Assembly (NCBI RefSeq): GCF_033100095.1
Contig: NZ_CP136921.1
Span: 32,501-96,500, forward strand
Length of the DNA: 64,000 nucleotides
Source of the DNA: Diaphorobacter limosus
GTDB taxonomy: Bacteria > Pseudomonadota > Gammaproteobacteria > Burkholderiales > Burkholderiaceae_C
Direction: 5' to 3'
Part shown: piece by piece, positions 39,501 through 47,407 of the stretch
Numbering within the stretch: position 1 is the first letter of the stretch
Layout: every line of letters starts with the position of its first letter
Translations under genes and position numbers: made by a program
The notes under the pieces: generated by a model
The model's database searches: none
Told to the model about the DNA's origin: nothing
Seen by the model: only the letters and a program-made list of their open reading frames with translations

Positions 39501-39736
39501 GTTCCACCTGGGACTCCATCGTGACCGCCGCCGTCTGGCGCATGCGCCCGATCGCGCTGACAGCCGCCGCCGCCGTGCTGGCCATGATTCCCCTGTCGCG
39601 CAACGTGTTCTGGGGCCCGATGGCCGTGGCCATCATGGGTGGCTTGATCGTCGCCACGGTGCTCACGCTGCTGGCCTTGCCGGCCATGTACGCGGCCTGG
39701 TTCCGGGTGAAAAAACCGGATTCGGAGCCCGAATGA
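36599..39736 (+). CDS. RND efflux permease (AcrB-type)
   Basis: A 1045-aa inner-membrane proton-driven exporter with 12 membrane helices and two large periplasmic domains. Helix 4 carries IIALGLMVDDAIIAVEMM with the proton-relay Asp pair, and EYTFAIFAVTVIALVLSWIVSVYFVPYLGTLLL follows. The second half ends with the usual GPMAVAIMGGLIVATVLTLLALPAMYAAWF. It belongs to the AcrB/MexB-like group rather than metal (HME) pumps; the substrate cannot be predicted. Coupled to the adaptor upstream; no outer-membrane gene is adjacent. Confidence 0.93.
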   Translation: MALLEPKKGFNLSRWALEHVPLTRYLMVVLMLLGFAAYFQLGQDEDPPFTFRAMVIHTNWPGATAQQVAEQVTDKIERTLQEVPYADKIRSYSKPGESQVIFELKDSSKPAEVANTWYQVRKKIGDMRHTLPGNIQGPFFNDEFGDVYGVIYALRGEGFGYAELKDFADDTRQRLLRVKDVAKVEQFGVQPEKIWIEVSQKRLAQLGLDQAGVLQQLGSQNAVESAGTIQTPQDMVQVRVAGQFTSVEQLRAMPIRAPQSQAQLRLGDIAEVHRGYVDPPDVKVRFQGQEVIALGISMTKGGDIIALGKALRAAVADIQQRLPAGVELAQVQDQPAAVAASVNDFVKVLIEAVVIVLAVSFVSLGLHKGGRFGWYVDWRPGLVVAITIPLVLAVTFLAMHYFGIGLHKVSLGSLIIALGLMVDDAIIAVEMMVRKMEEGYDKMRAATFAYDITAMPMLTGTLITAAGFLPIGIAKSVTGEYTFAIFAVTVIALVLSWIVSVYFVPYLGTLLLRVKPHDPDAPPHEVFDTPFYARFRRTVDWCVRRRWTTLAITLAIFALGLVGMGRVQQQFFPDSSRPEVMVELWYPEGTSFAANEEVTLRVEQRLLQQAGVKNVATWVGSGTPRFYLPLDQVFPQSNVSQFIVQAASLGEREQLRRSLPALLATEFPEARGRVKLLPNGPPVPYPVQFRVIGSDPAVLRQRADEVKTVMRANTHMIGVNDNWNESVKAVRLEIDQEKARALGVSSQSIAQAARTMFTGTTVGQYREGDRLIDIVLRQSQDERDTISGIANAYLPTASGRSIPLTQIARPVFSWEPGVMWRSGRDYAITVQGDLVEGMQGATITEQLLPELRTLEARWQATGGNGVRIEVAGAVEESSKGSSSIVAGVPIMLFIVFTLLMLQLHSFSRSMLVFLTGPLGIAGVAGALLLLGRPFGFVALLGVIALMGMIQRNSVILIDQIELNRAAGRSTWDSIVTAAVWRMRPIALTAAAAVLAMIPLSRNVFWGPMAVAIMGGLIVATVLTLLALPAMYAAWFRVKKPDSEPE

Positions 39737-39842
39737 GACCGCCGAAACAGAATCGGGTTTGCGACAAGGTAAAATCCAACGTTTGACCTATTTCACCGGG
39801 GTGGCCTTGAACAAGGGGGCCATCCGGGTGGCTTGAAGAACC

Positions 39843-39929
39843 GCGCGGGTGGCGAAATTGGTAGACGCACCAGGTTTAGGTCCTGACGCCAGCAATGGTG
39901 TGGGGGTTCGAGTCCCCCCCCGCGCACCA
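39843..39929 (+). tRNA. tRNA-Leu (TAG)
   Basis: An 87-nt class II tRNA. The acceptor GCGCGGG pairs with CCCGCGC, the anticodon TAG is at 39877-39879, the variable arm is short for a tRNA-Leu, the T-arm is GGTTCGAGTCC, and CCA is encoded. It is placed 70 bases before tig, as in many betaproteobacteria. Confidence 0.95.
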
Positions 39930-39999
39930 CGTGAGACCTTGATGCAGCGCAGCGCCGTCAAGGTCGGCACGATCCACATCCCTGACACTAGGAACCATC

Positions 40000-41313
40000 A
40001 TGGCCGTAACGGTTGAAACTCTTGAAAAGCTCGAGCGCAAGATCACGCTGAGCCTGCCTGTCACCACCATCCAGAGCGAAGTCGATGCGCGCTTGAAGCG
40101 CCTGGCCCGCACCGTGAAGATGGACGGCTTCCGTCCCGGCAAGGTGCCGATGAGCGTCGTGGCCCAGCGCTACGGCTACTCGGTGCAGTACGAGGTGCTG
40201 AACGACAAGGTCGGTGAAGCCTTTGCCCAGGCCGCCAACGAGGCCAACCTGCGCGTGGCCGGTCAGCCGCGCATTACCGAAAAGGATGGCGCCCCCGAGG
40301 GCCAGGTCAGCTTTGACGCCGTGTTCGAGGTATTCCCCGAGGTCAAGATCGGCGACCTGTCCGAGGCAGAGGTGGAAAAGGTCTCCGCCGAAGTGACCGA
40401 AGTCGCTATCGACAAGACCGTGGACATTCTGCGCAAGCAGCGCCGCAGCTTTGCCCAGCGCGCCCAGGGTGCGCCCGCCGAGGATGGCGACCGCGTGACC
40501 GTGGACTTTGAGGGCAAGATTGACGGCGAACCCTTCCAGGGCGGCAAGGCCGAGGACTTCCAGTTCCTGGTCGGCGAAGGCCAGATGCTCAAGGAATTCG
40601 AAGACGCCGTGCGCGGCATGAAGTCTGGCGAAAGCAAAACCTTCCCGCTGGCCTTCCCTGAGGACTATCACGGCAAGGACGTGGCCGGCAAGACGGCCGA
40701 CTTCCTGGTCACCGTGAAGAAGATAGAGGCCGCCCACCTGCCCGAAGTGAACGAGCAGCTGGCGAAGTCGCTAGGTATTGCCGACGGCACCGTCGAAGGC
40801 CTGCGCGCCGACATCAAGAAAAACCTGGAGCGTGAAGTCAAGTTCCGCCTGCTGGCGCGCAACAAGGCGGCAGTGATGGACGCCCTGGTGTCCAAGGCCG
40901 AGCTGGATTTGCCCAACGCCAGCGTCCAGGCCGAGGTTGCCCGCCTGCTGGAATCCGCCCGCGCCGACCTGAAGCAGCGCGGCATCAAGGACGCCGACAA
41001 GGCCGAGATCCCCGACGACATCTTCCGTCCCCAGGCCGAGCGCCGCGTGCGCCTGGGCCTGGTGGTAGCCGAGCTGGTGCGCGCCAACGAGCTGCAGGCC
41101 AAGCCCGAGCAGCTCAAGGCCCATGTGGACGAGCTGGCTGCCAGCTACGAAAAGCCGGAAGACGTGATTCGCTGGTACTTCAGCGACCGCCAACGCCTGG
41201 CCGAGGTGGAGGCCGTGGTCGTTGAAAACAATGTCACCGATTTCGTCCTGGGCAGGGCCAAGGTCACCGAAAAGGCGGTGTCGTTCGACGAACTGATGGG
41301 CCAGCAGGCCTGA
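40000..41313 (+). CDS. tig: trigger factor
   Basis: The 437-aa ribosome-bound chaperone and peptidyl-prolyl isomerase. The N-terminal ribosome-binding domain has the FRPGKVP signature ([14 protein letters not shown]), the FKBP-like PPIase domain spans about 150-245 ([21 protein letters not shown] ... [26 protein letters not shown]), and the helical C-domain completes it. It heads the tig-clpP-clpX-lon cluster. Confidence 0.98.
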   Translation: MAVTVETLEKLERKITLSLPVTTIQSEVDARLKRLARTVKMDGFRPGKVPMSVVAQRYGYSVQYEVLNDKVGEAFAQAANEANLRVAGQPRITEKDGAPEGQVSFDAVFEVFPEVKIGDLSEAEVEKVSAEVTEVAIDKTVDILRKQRRSFAQRAQGAPAEDGDRVTVDFEGKIDGEPFQGGKAEDFQFLVGEGQMLKEFEDAVRGMKSGESKTFPLAFPEDYHGKDVAGKTADFLVTVKKIEAAHLPEVNEQLAKSLGIADGTVEGLRADIKKNLEREVKFRLLARNKAAVMDALVSKAELDLPNASVQAEVARLLESARADLKQRGIKDADKAEIPDDIFRPQAERRVRLGLVVAELVRANELQAKPEQLKAHVDELAASYEKPEDVIRWYFSDRQRLAEVEAVVVENNVTDFVLGRAKVTEKAVSFDELMGQQA

Positions 41314-41363
41314 TACACGCAGGTGGTCCGCCTGATGGAGGCGCGCCACCGGTGAAGCTTTGC

Positions 41364-41400
41364 GGGGCTTGTGCTTTGCGGCACAGGCCCCATGTTATTT
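41364..41400 (+). terminator. hairpin/terminator between tig and clpP
   Basis: Stem GGGGCTTGTGC / GCACAGGCCCC (one G-U pair) with a 6-nt loop, followed by ATGTTATTTTTC. It probably ends or attenuates tig transcripts. Confidence 0.65.
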
Positions 41401-41435
41401 TTCTGAATACGGTATCCGCCTGACTGGAGACATAC

Positions 41436-42044
41436 ATGAGCGCATTGGAAACACGGGCCCTGGGCATGATTCCCATGGTCATCGAGCAGTCGGGCCGCGG
41501 CGAGCGGTCTTACGACATTTATTCACGCCTGCTCAAGGAGCGCGTGATTTTCCTGGTGGGTGAGGTGAATGACCAGACCGCCAACCTGGTGGTGGCGCAG
41601 CTGCTGTTCCTCGAGAGCGAGAACCCGGACAAGGACATTTCGTTCTATATCAACTCCCCCGGTGGCAGTGTCACGGCTGGTATGGCGATCTACGACACCA
41701 TGCAGTTCATCAAGCCGGACGTGTCCACGCTGTGCTGCGGCTTTGCGGCCAGCATGGGAGCGTTTTTACTGGCGGCCGGTGCCAAGGGCAAGAGGTTTTC
41801 CCTGCCCAACTCGAAGATCATGATCCATCAGGTGCTGGGCGGCGCGCGCGGGCAGGCGACCGACATCGAGATCCACGCACGGGATATCCTGCGCACCAAG
41901 GATCAGATGAACCGCATCCTCGCCGAGCGCACTGGACAACCCATTGAGAAGGTCAAGGCGGACACCGAGCGCGACTATTTCATGACCGCTGACGAAGCTA
42001 TGGACTATGGCATCGTTGATCAGGTGATCTCCAAGCGCCCCTGA
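41436..42044 (+). CDS. clpP: ATP-dependent Clp protease proteolytic subunit
   Basis: The 202-aa serine peptidase forms the tetradecameric ClpP barrel. The catalytic Ser lies in [14 protein letters not shown] and the His in MIHQVLGG, with the Asp further on ([13 protein letters not shown]). The N-terminal [22 protein letters not shown] is standard. It works with ClpX encoded 100 bases downstream. Confidence 0.98.
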   Translation: MSALETRALGMIPMVIEQSGRGERSYDIYSRLLKERVIFLVGEVNDQTANLVVAQLLFLESENPDKDISFYINSPGGSVTAGMAIYDTMQFIKPDVSTLCCGFAASMGAFLLAAGAKGKRFSLPNSKIMIHQVLGGARGQATDIEIHARDILRTKDQMNRILAERTGQPIEKVKADTERDYFMTADEAMDYGIVDQVISKRP

Positions 42045-42065
42045 GGGCCTTATTTGCCCGGATGC

Positions 42066-42100
42066 GGCGTTTCCCCCTGCGGGAAGCGCCGTTTTTATTT
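42066..42100 (+). terminator. terminator between clpP and clpX
   Basis: Stem GGCGTTTCCC / GGGAAGCGCC (one G-U pair) with a 5-nt loop, then GTTTTTATTT. A good intrinsic terminator, so clpX probably also has its own promoter. Confidence 0.75.
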
Positions 42101-42144
42101 CGTTATCATCTTCCCGACTTCCCCAGTGATAAGGCATTGCTTCC

Positions 42145-43410
42145 ATGGCCGATAAAAAAGGCTCCTCCAGCGAGAAAACCCTTTACTGCTCTTTTTGCGG
42201 CAAGAGCCAGCATGAAGTAAAGAAGCTGATCGCCGGACCCTCCGTCTTTATTTGCGACGAGTGCATTGACCTGTGCAACGAAATCATCCGTGACGAACAA
42301 CCCGCGGGTGAAGCTGCGCGCGAGGGTCGGGGCGATCTGCCCACGCCCGCCGAGATCAAGGCCAACCTGGACAGCTATGTGATTGGCCAGGAAAAGGCCA
42401 AGCGTACCCTGGCCGTGGCCGTGTACAACCACTACAAGCGCCTGCGCCACAAGGACAAGGCCGGCAAGGATGATGTCGAGTTGTCCAAGAGCAATATCCT
42501 GCTCATCGGCCCCACCGGCTCCGGCAAGACGCTATTGGCTCAGACCCTGGCGCGTCAGCTTGATGTTCCTTTCGTGATGGCCGATGCCACCACGTTGACC
42601 GAGGCCGGCTATGTGGGCGAGGACGTGGAGAACATCGTCCAGAAGTTGCTGCAAAGCTGCAACTACGACGTCGAGCGCGCGCAGCGCGGTATTGTCTACA
42701 TCGACGAAATCGACAAGATCAGCCGCAAGAGTGACAACCCGAGCATCACGCGCGACGTGTCGGGCGAGGGCGTGCAGCAGGCCTTGCTGAAATTGATCGA
42801 AGGCACCATGGCCAGCGTGCCGCCTCAGGGTGGACGCAAGCATCCGAACCAGGACTTTCTGCAGATCGACACCACCAACATCCTGTTTATCTGCGGTGGC
42901 GCGTTCGCGGGGCTGGAAAAGGTCATCGAAAACCGTACCGAGGCTTCGGGCATTGGTTTTGGTGCGGCCGTGCGCAGCAAGAAGCAGCGTTCGCTGACAG
43001 AGGTGTACCTGGACATCGAGCCCGAGGATTTGATCAAGTTCGGTCTCATTCCCGAACTCGTGGGGCGCATGCCGGTGGTGACCGCCCTGGCCGAACTGGG
43101 TGAGGATGCGCTGGTGCAAATCCTGACCGAGCCCAAGAATGCGCTGGTCAAGCAGTACAGCAAGCTGCTGGGCATGGAGGGAGTCGATCTGGAGATACGC
43201 CCGGCCGCACTCAAAGCCATTGCCCGCAAGGCCATTGCCCGCAAGACGGGCGCGCGGGGGCTGCGCTCCATCCTGGAGCAATCCCTGATCGGCACCATGT
43301 TCGACCTGCCCAACGTTTCCAACGTGGAAAAGGTGGTGGTGGACGAGGCCACCATCGAAGAGAACAAGGCGCCTCTGTTGCTCTACCGCGAGGCGGTCAA
43401 GACAGCCTGA
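42145..43410 (+). CDS. clpX: ATP-dependent Clp protease ATP-binding subunit ClpX
   Basis: The 421-aa AAA+ unfoldase. The N-terminal C4 zinc finger ([11 protein letters not shown] ... [10 protein letters not shown]) recognises adaptors and substrates. Walker A is GPTGSGKT, the pore loop is GYVGEDVEN and Walker B is [10 protein letters not shown]. The segment containing [11 protein letters not shown] corresponds to the IGF loop region that docks ClpP. Confidence 0.98.
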   Translation: MADKKGSSSEKTLYCSFCGKSQHEVKKLIAGPSVFICDECIDLCNEIIRDEQPAGEAAREGRGDLPTPAEIKANLDSYVIGQEKAKRTLAVAVYNHYKRLRHKDKAGKDDVELSKSNILLIGPTGSGKTLLAQTLARQLDVPFVMADATTLTEAGYVGEDVENIVQKLLQSCNYDVERAQRGIVYIDEIDKISRKSDNPSITRDVSGEGVQQALLKLIEGTMASVPPQGGRKHPNQDFLQIDTTNILFICGGAFAGLEKVIENRTEASGIGFGAAVRSKKQRSLTEVYLDIEPEDLIKFGLIPELVGRMPVVTALAELGEDALVQILTEPKNALVKQYSKLLGMEGVDLEIRPAALKAIARKAIARKTGARGLRSILEQSLIGTMFDLPNVSNVEKVVVDEATIEENKAPLLLYREAVKTA

Positions 43411-43476
43411 GGCTCGCCAGTTTGTCCCGCTGCGGCGACCACTGGCGCCATGCGCGCCTGACAGTGGTGTCGCCGG

Positions 43477-43513
43477 GTTGAAAAACGCTGTCCATGGACC
43501 ATATGCCATGGAC
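43477..43513 (+). promoter_or_regulatory. candidate heat-shock (sigma-32) promoter and palindrome before lon
   Basis: GTTGAAA (43477-43483), a 15-nt spacer and CCATAT (43499-43504) resemble the sigma-32 pattern CTTGAAA-N11-16-CCCCATNT. The perfect inverted repeat GTCCATGG / CCATGGAC (43490-43497, 43506-43513) overlaps it and could be an operator or leader hairpin. lon is a known heat-shock gene in other bacteria. Confidence 0.45.
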
Positions 43514-43530
43514 TTACCTGAGGAATGCCC

Positions 43531-45957
43531 ATGTCTGGACATACGCCCCTGCCCGCTACACCCCTGGATCTGCCATTGCTGCCGCTGCGCGATGTGGTGG
43601 TATTCCCCCATATGGTGATCCCCCTGTTCGTGGGCCGTCCCAAAAGCATCAAGGCCCTGGAGACGGCCATGGATGCCGATCGCAGGATCATGCTCGTGGC
43701 CCAAAAGGCGGCCGCTAAAGATGAGCCGCAGGTGTCCGACATGTTTGAAGTCGGCTGCGTTTCTACCATCCTGCAAATGCTCAAGCTGCCCGATGGCACG
43801 GTGAAGGTGTTGGTCGAAGGCCAGCAGCGCGCCCTGGTGGATGCAGTGCATGAGGCCGAGTCACACTTCACTGCCACGACAACGCCCGTGCCGGGCGAGG
43901 TCGAGTCCGAGGATGACCAGTCCAGCGAGATCGAGGCGCTGCGCCGTGCGGTGATGCAGCAGTTTGACCAGTACGTCAAGCTGAACAAGAAGATTCCGCC
44001 CGAGATTCTTACTTCGATCGCCAGCATCGACGATCCTGGCCGTTTGGCCGACACCATTGCGGCACATCTGCCGTTGAAGCTGGAAAACAAGCAGCGTGTG
44101 CTCGATCTGGCGGATGTGAAGCTGCGTCTGGAAAACCTCTTTGAGCAGCTGGAGCGCGAGGTTGACATACTGAACGTGGACAAGCGCATCCGGGGCCGTG
44201 TGAAGCGCCAGATGGAAAAGAGCCAGCGCGACTTCTATCTGAACGAGCAGGTCAAGGCCATTCAGAAGGAACTCGGAGAGGGCGAGGATGGCGCAGACAT
44301 CGATGAGATCGAGAAAAAGATCAAGGCCGCCAAGATGCCCGCCGAGGCACGCAAGAAGGCCGAGGGTGAGTTGAAAAAACTCAAGCTGATGTCTCCCATG
44401 TCGGCCGAGGCTACGGTGGTGCGCAACTACATCGATGTGCTTACCAGCATGCCCTGGAGCAAGAAGACCAAGATCAAGCACGATCTCGCGTACGCTGAAG
44501 ATGTATTGAACGAAGACCACTACGGGTTGGATCGAGTGAAGGATCGCATCCTGGAATACCTTGCTGTGCAGCAGCGCGTGGACAAGGTGAAGGCGCCCAT
44601 CCTGTGCCTGGTGGGGCCACCGGGGGTGGGCAAGACCTCGCTGGGCCAGTCCATTGCCAAGGCGACTGGGCGCAAATACGTGCGTATGGCGCTGGGAGGC
44701 ATGCGTGACGAGGCCGAAATTCGTGGTCACCGCCGCACCTACATCGGCGCCATGCCGGGCAAGGTATTGCAAAGCCTGAACAAGGTTGGCGCGCGCAACC
44801 CACTGTTTCTGCTGGATGAAATCGACAAGCTGGGTACGGATTTCCGAGGGGATCCGTCGAGCGCCCTGCTGGAGGTGCTCGACCCTGAGCAGAACCACAA
44901 GTTCGGTGATCACTATGTCGAGGTTGATTTTGACCTGTCAGATGTCATGTTCGTTGCTACCAGCAACTCGATGAACATCCCGCCAGCTCTGCTCGATCGC
45001 ATGGAGGTGATTCGCCTATCGGGTTATACCGAGGACGAGAAGACCAACATCGCTATCAAATACCTGCTGCCCAAGCAGATGACGAACAACGGCGTCAAGG
45101 ATGAGGAGTTGCGAATCACCGAGTCGGCTGTGCGCGACATAGTGCGTTACTACACGCGCGAGGCTGGCGTGCGCTCGCTGGAGCGTGAACTGTCCAAGAT
45201 CTGCCGGAAGACGGTCAAGGGCTTGCAGCTCAAGAAGTTGCAGCCACAGGTCGAGGTGTCGGCCGACAACTTGTCCGAATACCTGGGGGTGCGCAAGTTC
45301 AGCTATGGGCATGCAGAGAAGCAGAACCAGGTGGGTTTGGTGGCCGGCCTGGCATGGACCGAGGTGGGAGGTGATTTGCTGACCATCGAGGTGGCCACCA
45401 TGCCTGGCAAGGGCAACATTACGCGTACAGGCTCGCTTGGTGATGTGATGAAGGAATCTATTGAGGCCGCACGCACGGTGGTGCGCAGCCGAGCGCATTT
45501 GTGGGGTATTCGGGACGAGGTGTTTGACAAACGCGATTTGCATATGCATGTGCCTGACGGCGCTACGCCCAAGGACGGACCCAGCGCTGGTATTGCCATG
45601 ACCACGGCCATCGTCTCTGCATTCACTGGCATACCGGTGCGTGCCGATGTCGCCATGACCGGTGAGATCACATTGCGCGGCGAAGTCACCGAGATCGGTG
45701 GCTTGAAGGAAAAGCTGCTGGCAGCCCTGCGCGGAGGGATCAAGACAGTGCTGATCCCTGAAGCAAACGTGAAAGACTTGCAGGAGATCCCTGACAACGT
45801 GAAGAGTGGCCTGGAGATCGTGCCCGTGAGGTGGATAGACAAGGTGCTTGAGGTAGCGCTGGAGCGCAAGCCAGCTGCCCTGACAGATCACGAAGTAACG
45901 CCTGCGGTTGCTGTGGCGCCCGGCGGTGAGGTGGTGCAGGGCTCTGTGAAGCACTGA
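43531..45957 (+). CDS. lon: ATP-dependent protease Lon
   Basis: An 808-aa AAA+ serine protease. The N-terminal substrate-binding domain starts LPLLPLRDVVVFPHMVIPLFVGR. Walker A is GPPGVGKTSLG and Walker B FLLDEIDKLG. The protease domain has the catalytic Ser in DGPSAGIAM and Lys in GGLKEKLLAA. The ATG at 43531 is preferred because GAGGAA lies 8 bases upstream; the ATG at 43525 is too close to it. Last gene of the proteostasis cluster. Confidence 0.97.
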   Translation: MSGHTPLPATPLDLPLLPLRDVVVFPHMVIPLFVGRPKSIKALETAMDADRRIMLVAQKAAAKDEPQVSDMFEVGCVSTILQMLKLPDGTVKVLVEGQQRALVDAVHEAESHFTATTTPVPGEVESEDDQSSEIEALRRAVMQQFDQYVKLNKKIPPEILTSIASIDDPGRLADTIAAHLPLKLENKQRVLDLADVKLRLENLFEQLEREVDILNVDKRIRGRVKRQMEKSQRDFYLNEQVKAIQKELGEGEDGADIDEIEKKIKAAKMPAEARKKAEGELKKLKLMSPMSAEATVVRNYIDVLTSMPWSKKTKIKHDLAYAEDVLNEDHYGLDRVKDRILEYLAVQQRVDKVKAPILCLVGPPGVGKTSLGQSIAKATGRKYVRMALGGMRDEAEIRGHRRTYIGAMPGKVLQSLNKVGARNPLFLLDEIDKLGTDFRGDPSSALLEVLDPEQNHKFGDHYVEVDFDLSDVMFVATSNSMNIPPALLDRMEVIRLSGYTEDEKTNIAIKYLLPKQMTNNGVKDEELRITESAVRDIVRYYTREAGVRSLERELSKICRKTVKGLQLKKLQPQVEVSADNLSEYLGVRKFSYGHAEKQNQVGLVAGLAWTEVGGDLLTIEVATMPGKGNITRTGSLGDVMKESIEAARTVVRSRAHLWGIRDEVFDKRDLHMHVPDGATPKDGPSAGIAMTTAIVSAFTGIPVRADVAMTGEITLRGEVTEIGGLKEKLLAALRGGIKTVLIPEANVKDLQEIPDNVKSGLEIVPVRWIDKVLEVALERKPAALTDHEVTPAVAVAPGGEVVQGSVKH

Positions 45958-45978
45958 TGAAAAAAGTCGGCTTTTTTC

Positions 45979-46036
45979 TTGTGGGACTCAAAAAGTAGAC
46001 TACAATTTATCCCGTCGATGCGAAACGCCATATAAT
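45979..46036 (+). promoter_or_regulatory. candidate promoters of the tRNA cluster
   Basis: TTGTGG (45979-45984), a 16-nt spacer and TACAAT (46001-46006) form one candidate. A consensus -10 TATAAT at 46031-46036 forms a second with a poor -35. The second starts transcription about 12 bases before tRNA-Gly. Confidence 0.45.
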
Positions 46037-46054
46037 GGCAGGCTTCGGTAAAAT

Positions 46055-46130
46055 GCGGGAATAGCTCAGTTGGTAGAGCGCAACCTTGCCAAGGTTGAGG
46101 TCGTCGGTTCGAGACCGATTTCCCGCTCCA
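46055..46130 (+). tRNA. tRNA-Gly (GCC), copy 1
   Basis: A 76-nt cloverleaf; acceptor GCGGGAA with TTCCCGC, anticodon GCC at 46088-46090, CCA encoded as part of TCCA. Identical to the copy at 46428-46503. Confidence 0.97.
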
Positions 46131-46139
46131 CTTTTCGGC

Positions 46140-46172
46140 AAAAAGGGGAAGCTTTTGCTTCCCCCTTTTTTG
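46140..46172 (+). terminator. hairpin with T-run after tRNA-Gly copy 1
   Basis: Stem GGGGAAGC / GCTTCCCC with a TTTT loop, followed by CTTTTTT. It looks like an intrinsic terminator or attenuator, yet tRNA-Cys follows in the same direction, so read-through or a separate promoter is needed. Confidence 0.65.
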
Positions 46173-46188
46173 CCAAGAGGTCAGATTT

Positions 46189-46262
46189 GGCGCGGTAGCA
46201 AAGCGGTTATGCGTCGGATTGCAAATCCGTTGAGGCCGGTTCGACTCCGGCCCGCGCCTCCA
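46189..46262 (+). tRNA. tRNA-Cys (GCA)
   Basis: 74 nt; acceptor GGCGCGG with CCGCGCC, anticodon GCA at 46221-46223, encoded CCA. The Gly-Cys-Leu order recalls the glyW-cysT-leuZ operon of E. coli. Confidence 0.96.
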
Positions 46263-46349
46263 GTTCATCAATGTGCAATGCATGTGATGTGTTGGTGTGG
46301 TGGCTGCTAACTTGGGTTTTGTCTGCCTCGTGCAGGTTTCGGTATTCGT

Positions 46350-46379
46350 TTGCATGACGGCTGAAATCAATAGTAGAAT
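46350..46379 (+). promoter_or_regulatory. candidate promoter of tRNA-Gly copy 2
   Basis: TTGCAT (46350-46355), an 18-nt spacer and TAGAAT (46374-46379). It lies in the otherwise featureless stretch between tRNA-Cys and the second tRNA-Gly. Confidence 0.4.
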
Positions 46380-46427
46380 GCAAGATTGTTTGAAACGTAT
46401 GCATTGAATGGCGTGCGTAGAGAGTTT

Positions 46428-46503
46428 GCGGGAATAGCTCAGTTGGTAGAGCGCAACCTTGCCAAGGTTGAGGTCGTCGGTTCGAGACCGATTTCCCGCT
46501 CCA
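46428..46503 (+). tRNA. tRNA-Gly (GCC), copy 2
   Basis: Identical in sequence to 46055-46130, with different flanks, so a true duplicate gene. Confidence 0.97.
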
Positions 46504-46509
46504 AAATTG

Positions 46510-46537
46510 AAAGGGAAGCTTAGGCTTCCCTTTTTTC
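46510..46537 (+). terminator. terminator after tRNA-Gly copy 2
   Basis: Stem AAAGGGAAGC / GCTTCCCTTT with a short loop and a T6 run. It resembles the hairpin after copy 1, so the duplication may include the terminator. Confidence 0.7.
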
Positions 46538-46632
46538 TTGGCAAAAGCGGCTGTGAGGTGGTGAATGTGTCCGTGGCTTGCGTTGAAGTGCTGCTACGGT
46601 TACGCTGCCCCGACGCTTGCCTGGCGGCCGGC

Positions 46633-46680
46633 GCCCCGATGGTGAAATTGGTAGACACTGCGGACTTAAAATCTGTTTTG
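46633..46680 (+). pseudogene. truncated tRNA-Leu (TAA), 5' half only
   Basis: GCCCCGATGGTGAAATTGG at the 5' end, the D-arm, and the anticodon stem-loop GCGGA-CTTAAAA-TCTGT (anticodon TAA) are present. After that the sequence has no variable arm, T-arm, acceptor 3' strand or CCA. It sits where the leucine tRNA is expected behind Gly-Cys-Gly, so it is probably the native gene broken by the arrival of the neighbouring element. Confidence 0.75.
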
Positions 46681-46834
46681 TCAAGTCTTCTCTGCTTGCG
46701 CCAACGAGTCACAAGGTCAATAGTGACAACGGTTTGCGAGCATTCAAGATGCAGCTTCATAGCTTGGCTTGGCGGTTAGGGGCCAACTAGGCGCCAGTAG
46801 ATGGAAGTAGGTGTTCCTGCGCATTGCGCACTAC

Positions 46835-47146
46835 GCCCGAGTGGTGAAATCGGTAGACACAAGGGACTTGAACAATTTGAGCCTTCGGGGGGAAACGCCT
46901 GAAGTGAAGCCCGTCAAAATCGGCGAAAGCCCTGGATGCTTCGGCATCCGAGCCAACGCCGAGCCAAGCCCAAGCTACAGTTTGGGAAGGTGTAGAGAGC
47001 AGACGGCGGGCACCTACGGCCGCAAGGCTATGGTGAAGGCGTGCTCCAGACCACGAACAGCGCGTGTGCGCTGGCGGCGAAAGTCGAAGTGGTAAGAAAA
47101 TCCCTCGCCGAAAGGCGTGCCGGTTCGATTCCGGCCTCGGGCACCA
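46835..47146 (+). tRNA. tRNA-Leu (TAA), interrupted by group I intron
   Basis: Exon 1 is 46835-46869 (GCCCGAGTGGTGAAATCGG ... AGGGACTT) and exon 2 is 47097-47146 (AAAATCCCTCG ... GGGCACCA). Joined, they give an 85-nt tRNA-Leu: acceptor GCCCGAG/CTCGGGC, anticodon stem AGGGA/TCCCT, loop CTTAAAA with anticodon TAA, variable arm, T-arm GGTTCGATTCC and CCA. The split lies between U34 and A35 of the anticodon, the same site as in cyanobacterial tRNA-Leu(UAA) introns. Confidence 0.92.
46870..47096 (+). ncRNA. group I intron (IC3-like ribozyme) in tRNA-Leu(TAA)
   Basis: The 227-nt intron follows exon U and ends in G, as group I introns must. Core segments match the Azoarcus tRNA-Ile intron as I remember it: TCAAAATCGGCGAAAGCC (46914-46931), AACGCCGAGCCAAGC (46955-46969), GAAGGTGTAGAGA (46986-46998) with AGACGGC, and GGCTATGGTGAAGGC (47026-47040). 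A guide GAGCCT (46879-46884) can pair with the exon end GGACTT, giving P1 with the U-G splice-site pair. There is no homing-endonuclease ORF. Self-splicing is expected. Confidence 0.9.
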
Positions 47147-47152
47147 ATCCAG

Positions 47153-47184
47153 AGCCGCCCCCGTTTACGCAGGGGCGGCTTTTC
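47153..47184. terminator. bidirectional terminator between tRNA-Leu and conjugative genes
   Basis: Stem AGCCGCCCC / GGGGCGGCT with a TTTT tail on the plus strand. It ends tRNA-Leu transcription; on the minus strand it lies within and just past the 3' end of the DUF2274 gene. It marks the junction with the conjugative element. Confidence 0.75.
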
Positions 47185-47407
47185 CGTTCTTGGGTTGTGT
47201 GCGCTTGAATCCCCGATCGCCAGCCATGAAGGCTTCCAACATGTGCGGAATCAGCGTCAAGGCATCTACTGCCTCGCCGTATGCCTGCGCGTGCAGCGCG
47301 GCGTAGCGGTCGAGGTCGGCTTTCAGGCTGGCCGGGCAGGCAAAGGTCAGCTTGACGCTTTCGGTCTTGGGCAGCGGCCCGAGCCGCAGCTTCTTGGTCG
47401 TGTTCAT
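47165..47407 (-). CDS. DUF2274 protein of Tn4371-like elements
   Basis: An 80-aa protein (KKLRLGPLPKTESVKLTFACPASLKADLDRYAALHAQ) of the small family found after trbI in Tn4371-type integrative elements; it has a ribbon-helix-helix-like look (VKLTFACPASLKADLDRYA). The start overlaps the trbI stop by 4 bases. It is the last gene of the element before the tRNA. Role unknown. Confidence 0.8.
   Translation of the reverse strand: MNTTKKLRLGPLPKTESVKLTFACPASLKADLDRYAALHAQAYGEAVDALTLIPHMLEAFMAGDRGFKRTQPKNGKAAPA

Noticed and set aside
46459..46779. Open frame spanning tRNA-Gly copy 2 and the truncated tRNA-Leu
   Set aside because: It runs through tRNA sequence and has no coding character or ribosome site.
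46870..47096. Possible homing endonuclease ORF in the group I intron
   Set aside because: The intron is only 227 nt, and the open frame through it covers conserved ribozyme core segments.
47100..47200. Tn4371-type attachment core TTTTTCAT at the element edge
   Set aside because: I do not see that core between the tRNA and the DUF2274 gene; the true boundary could be the tRNA itself or lost, so no att site is annotated.
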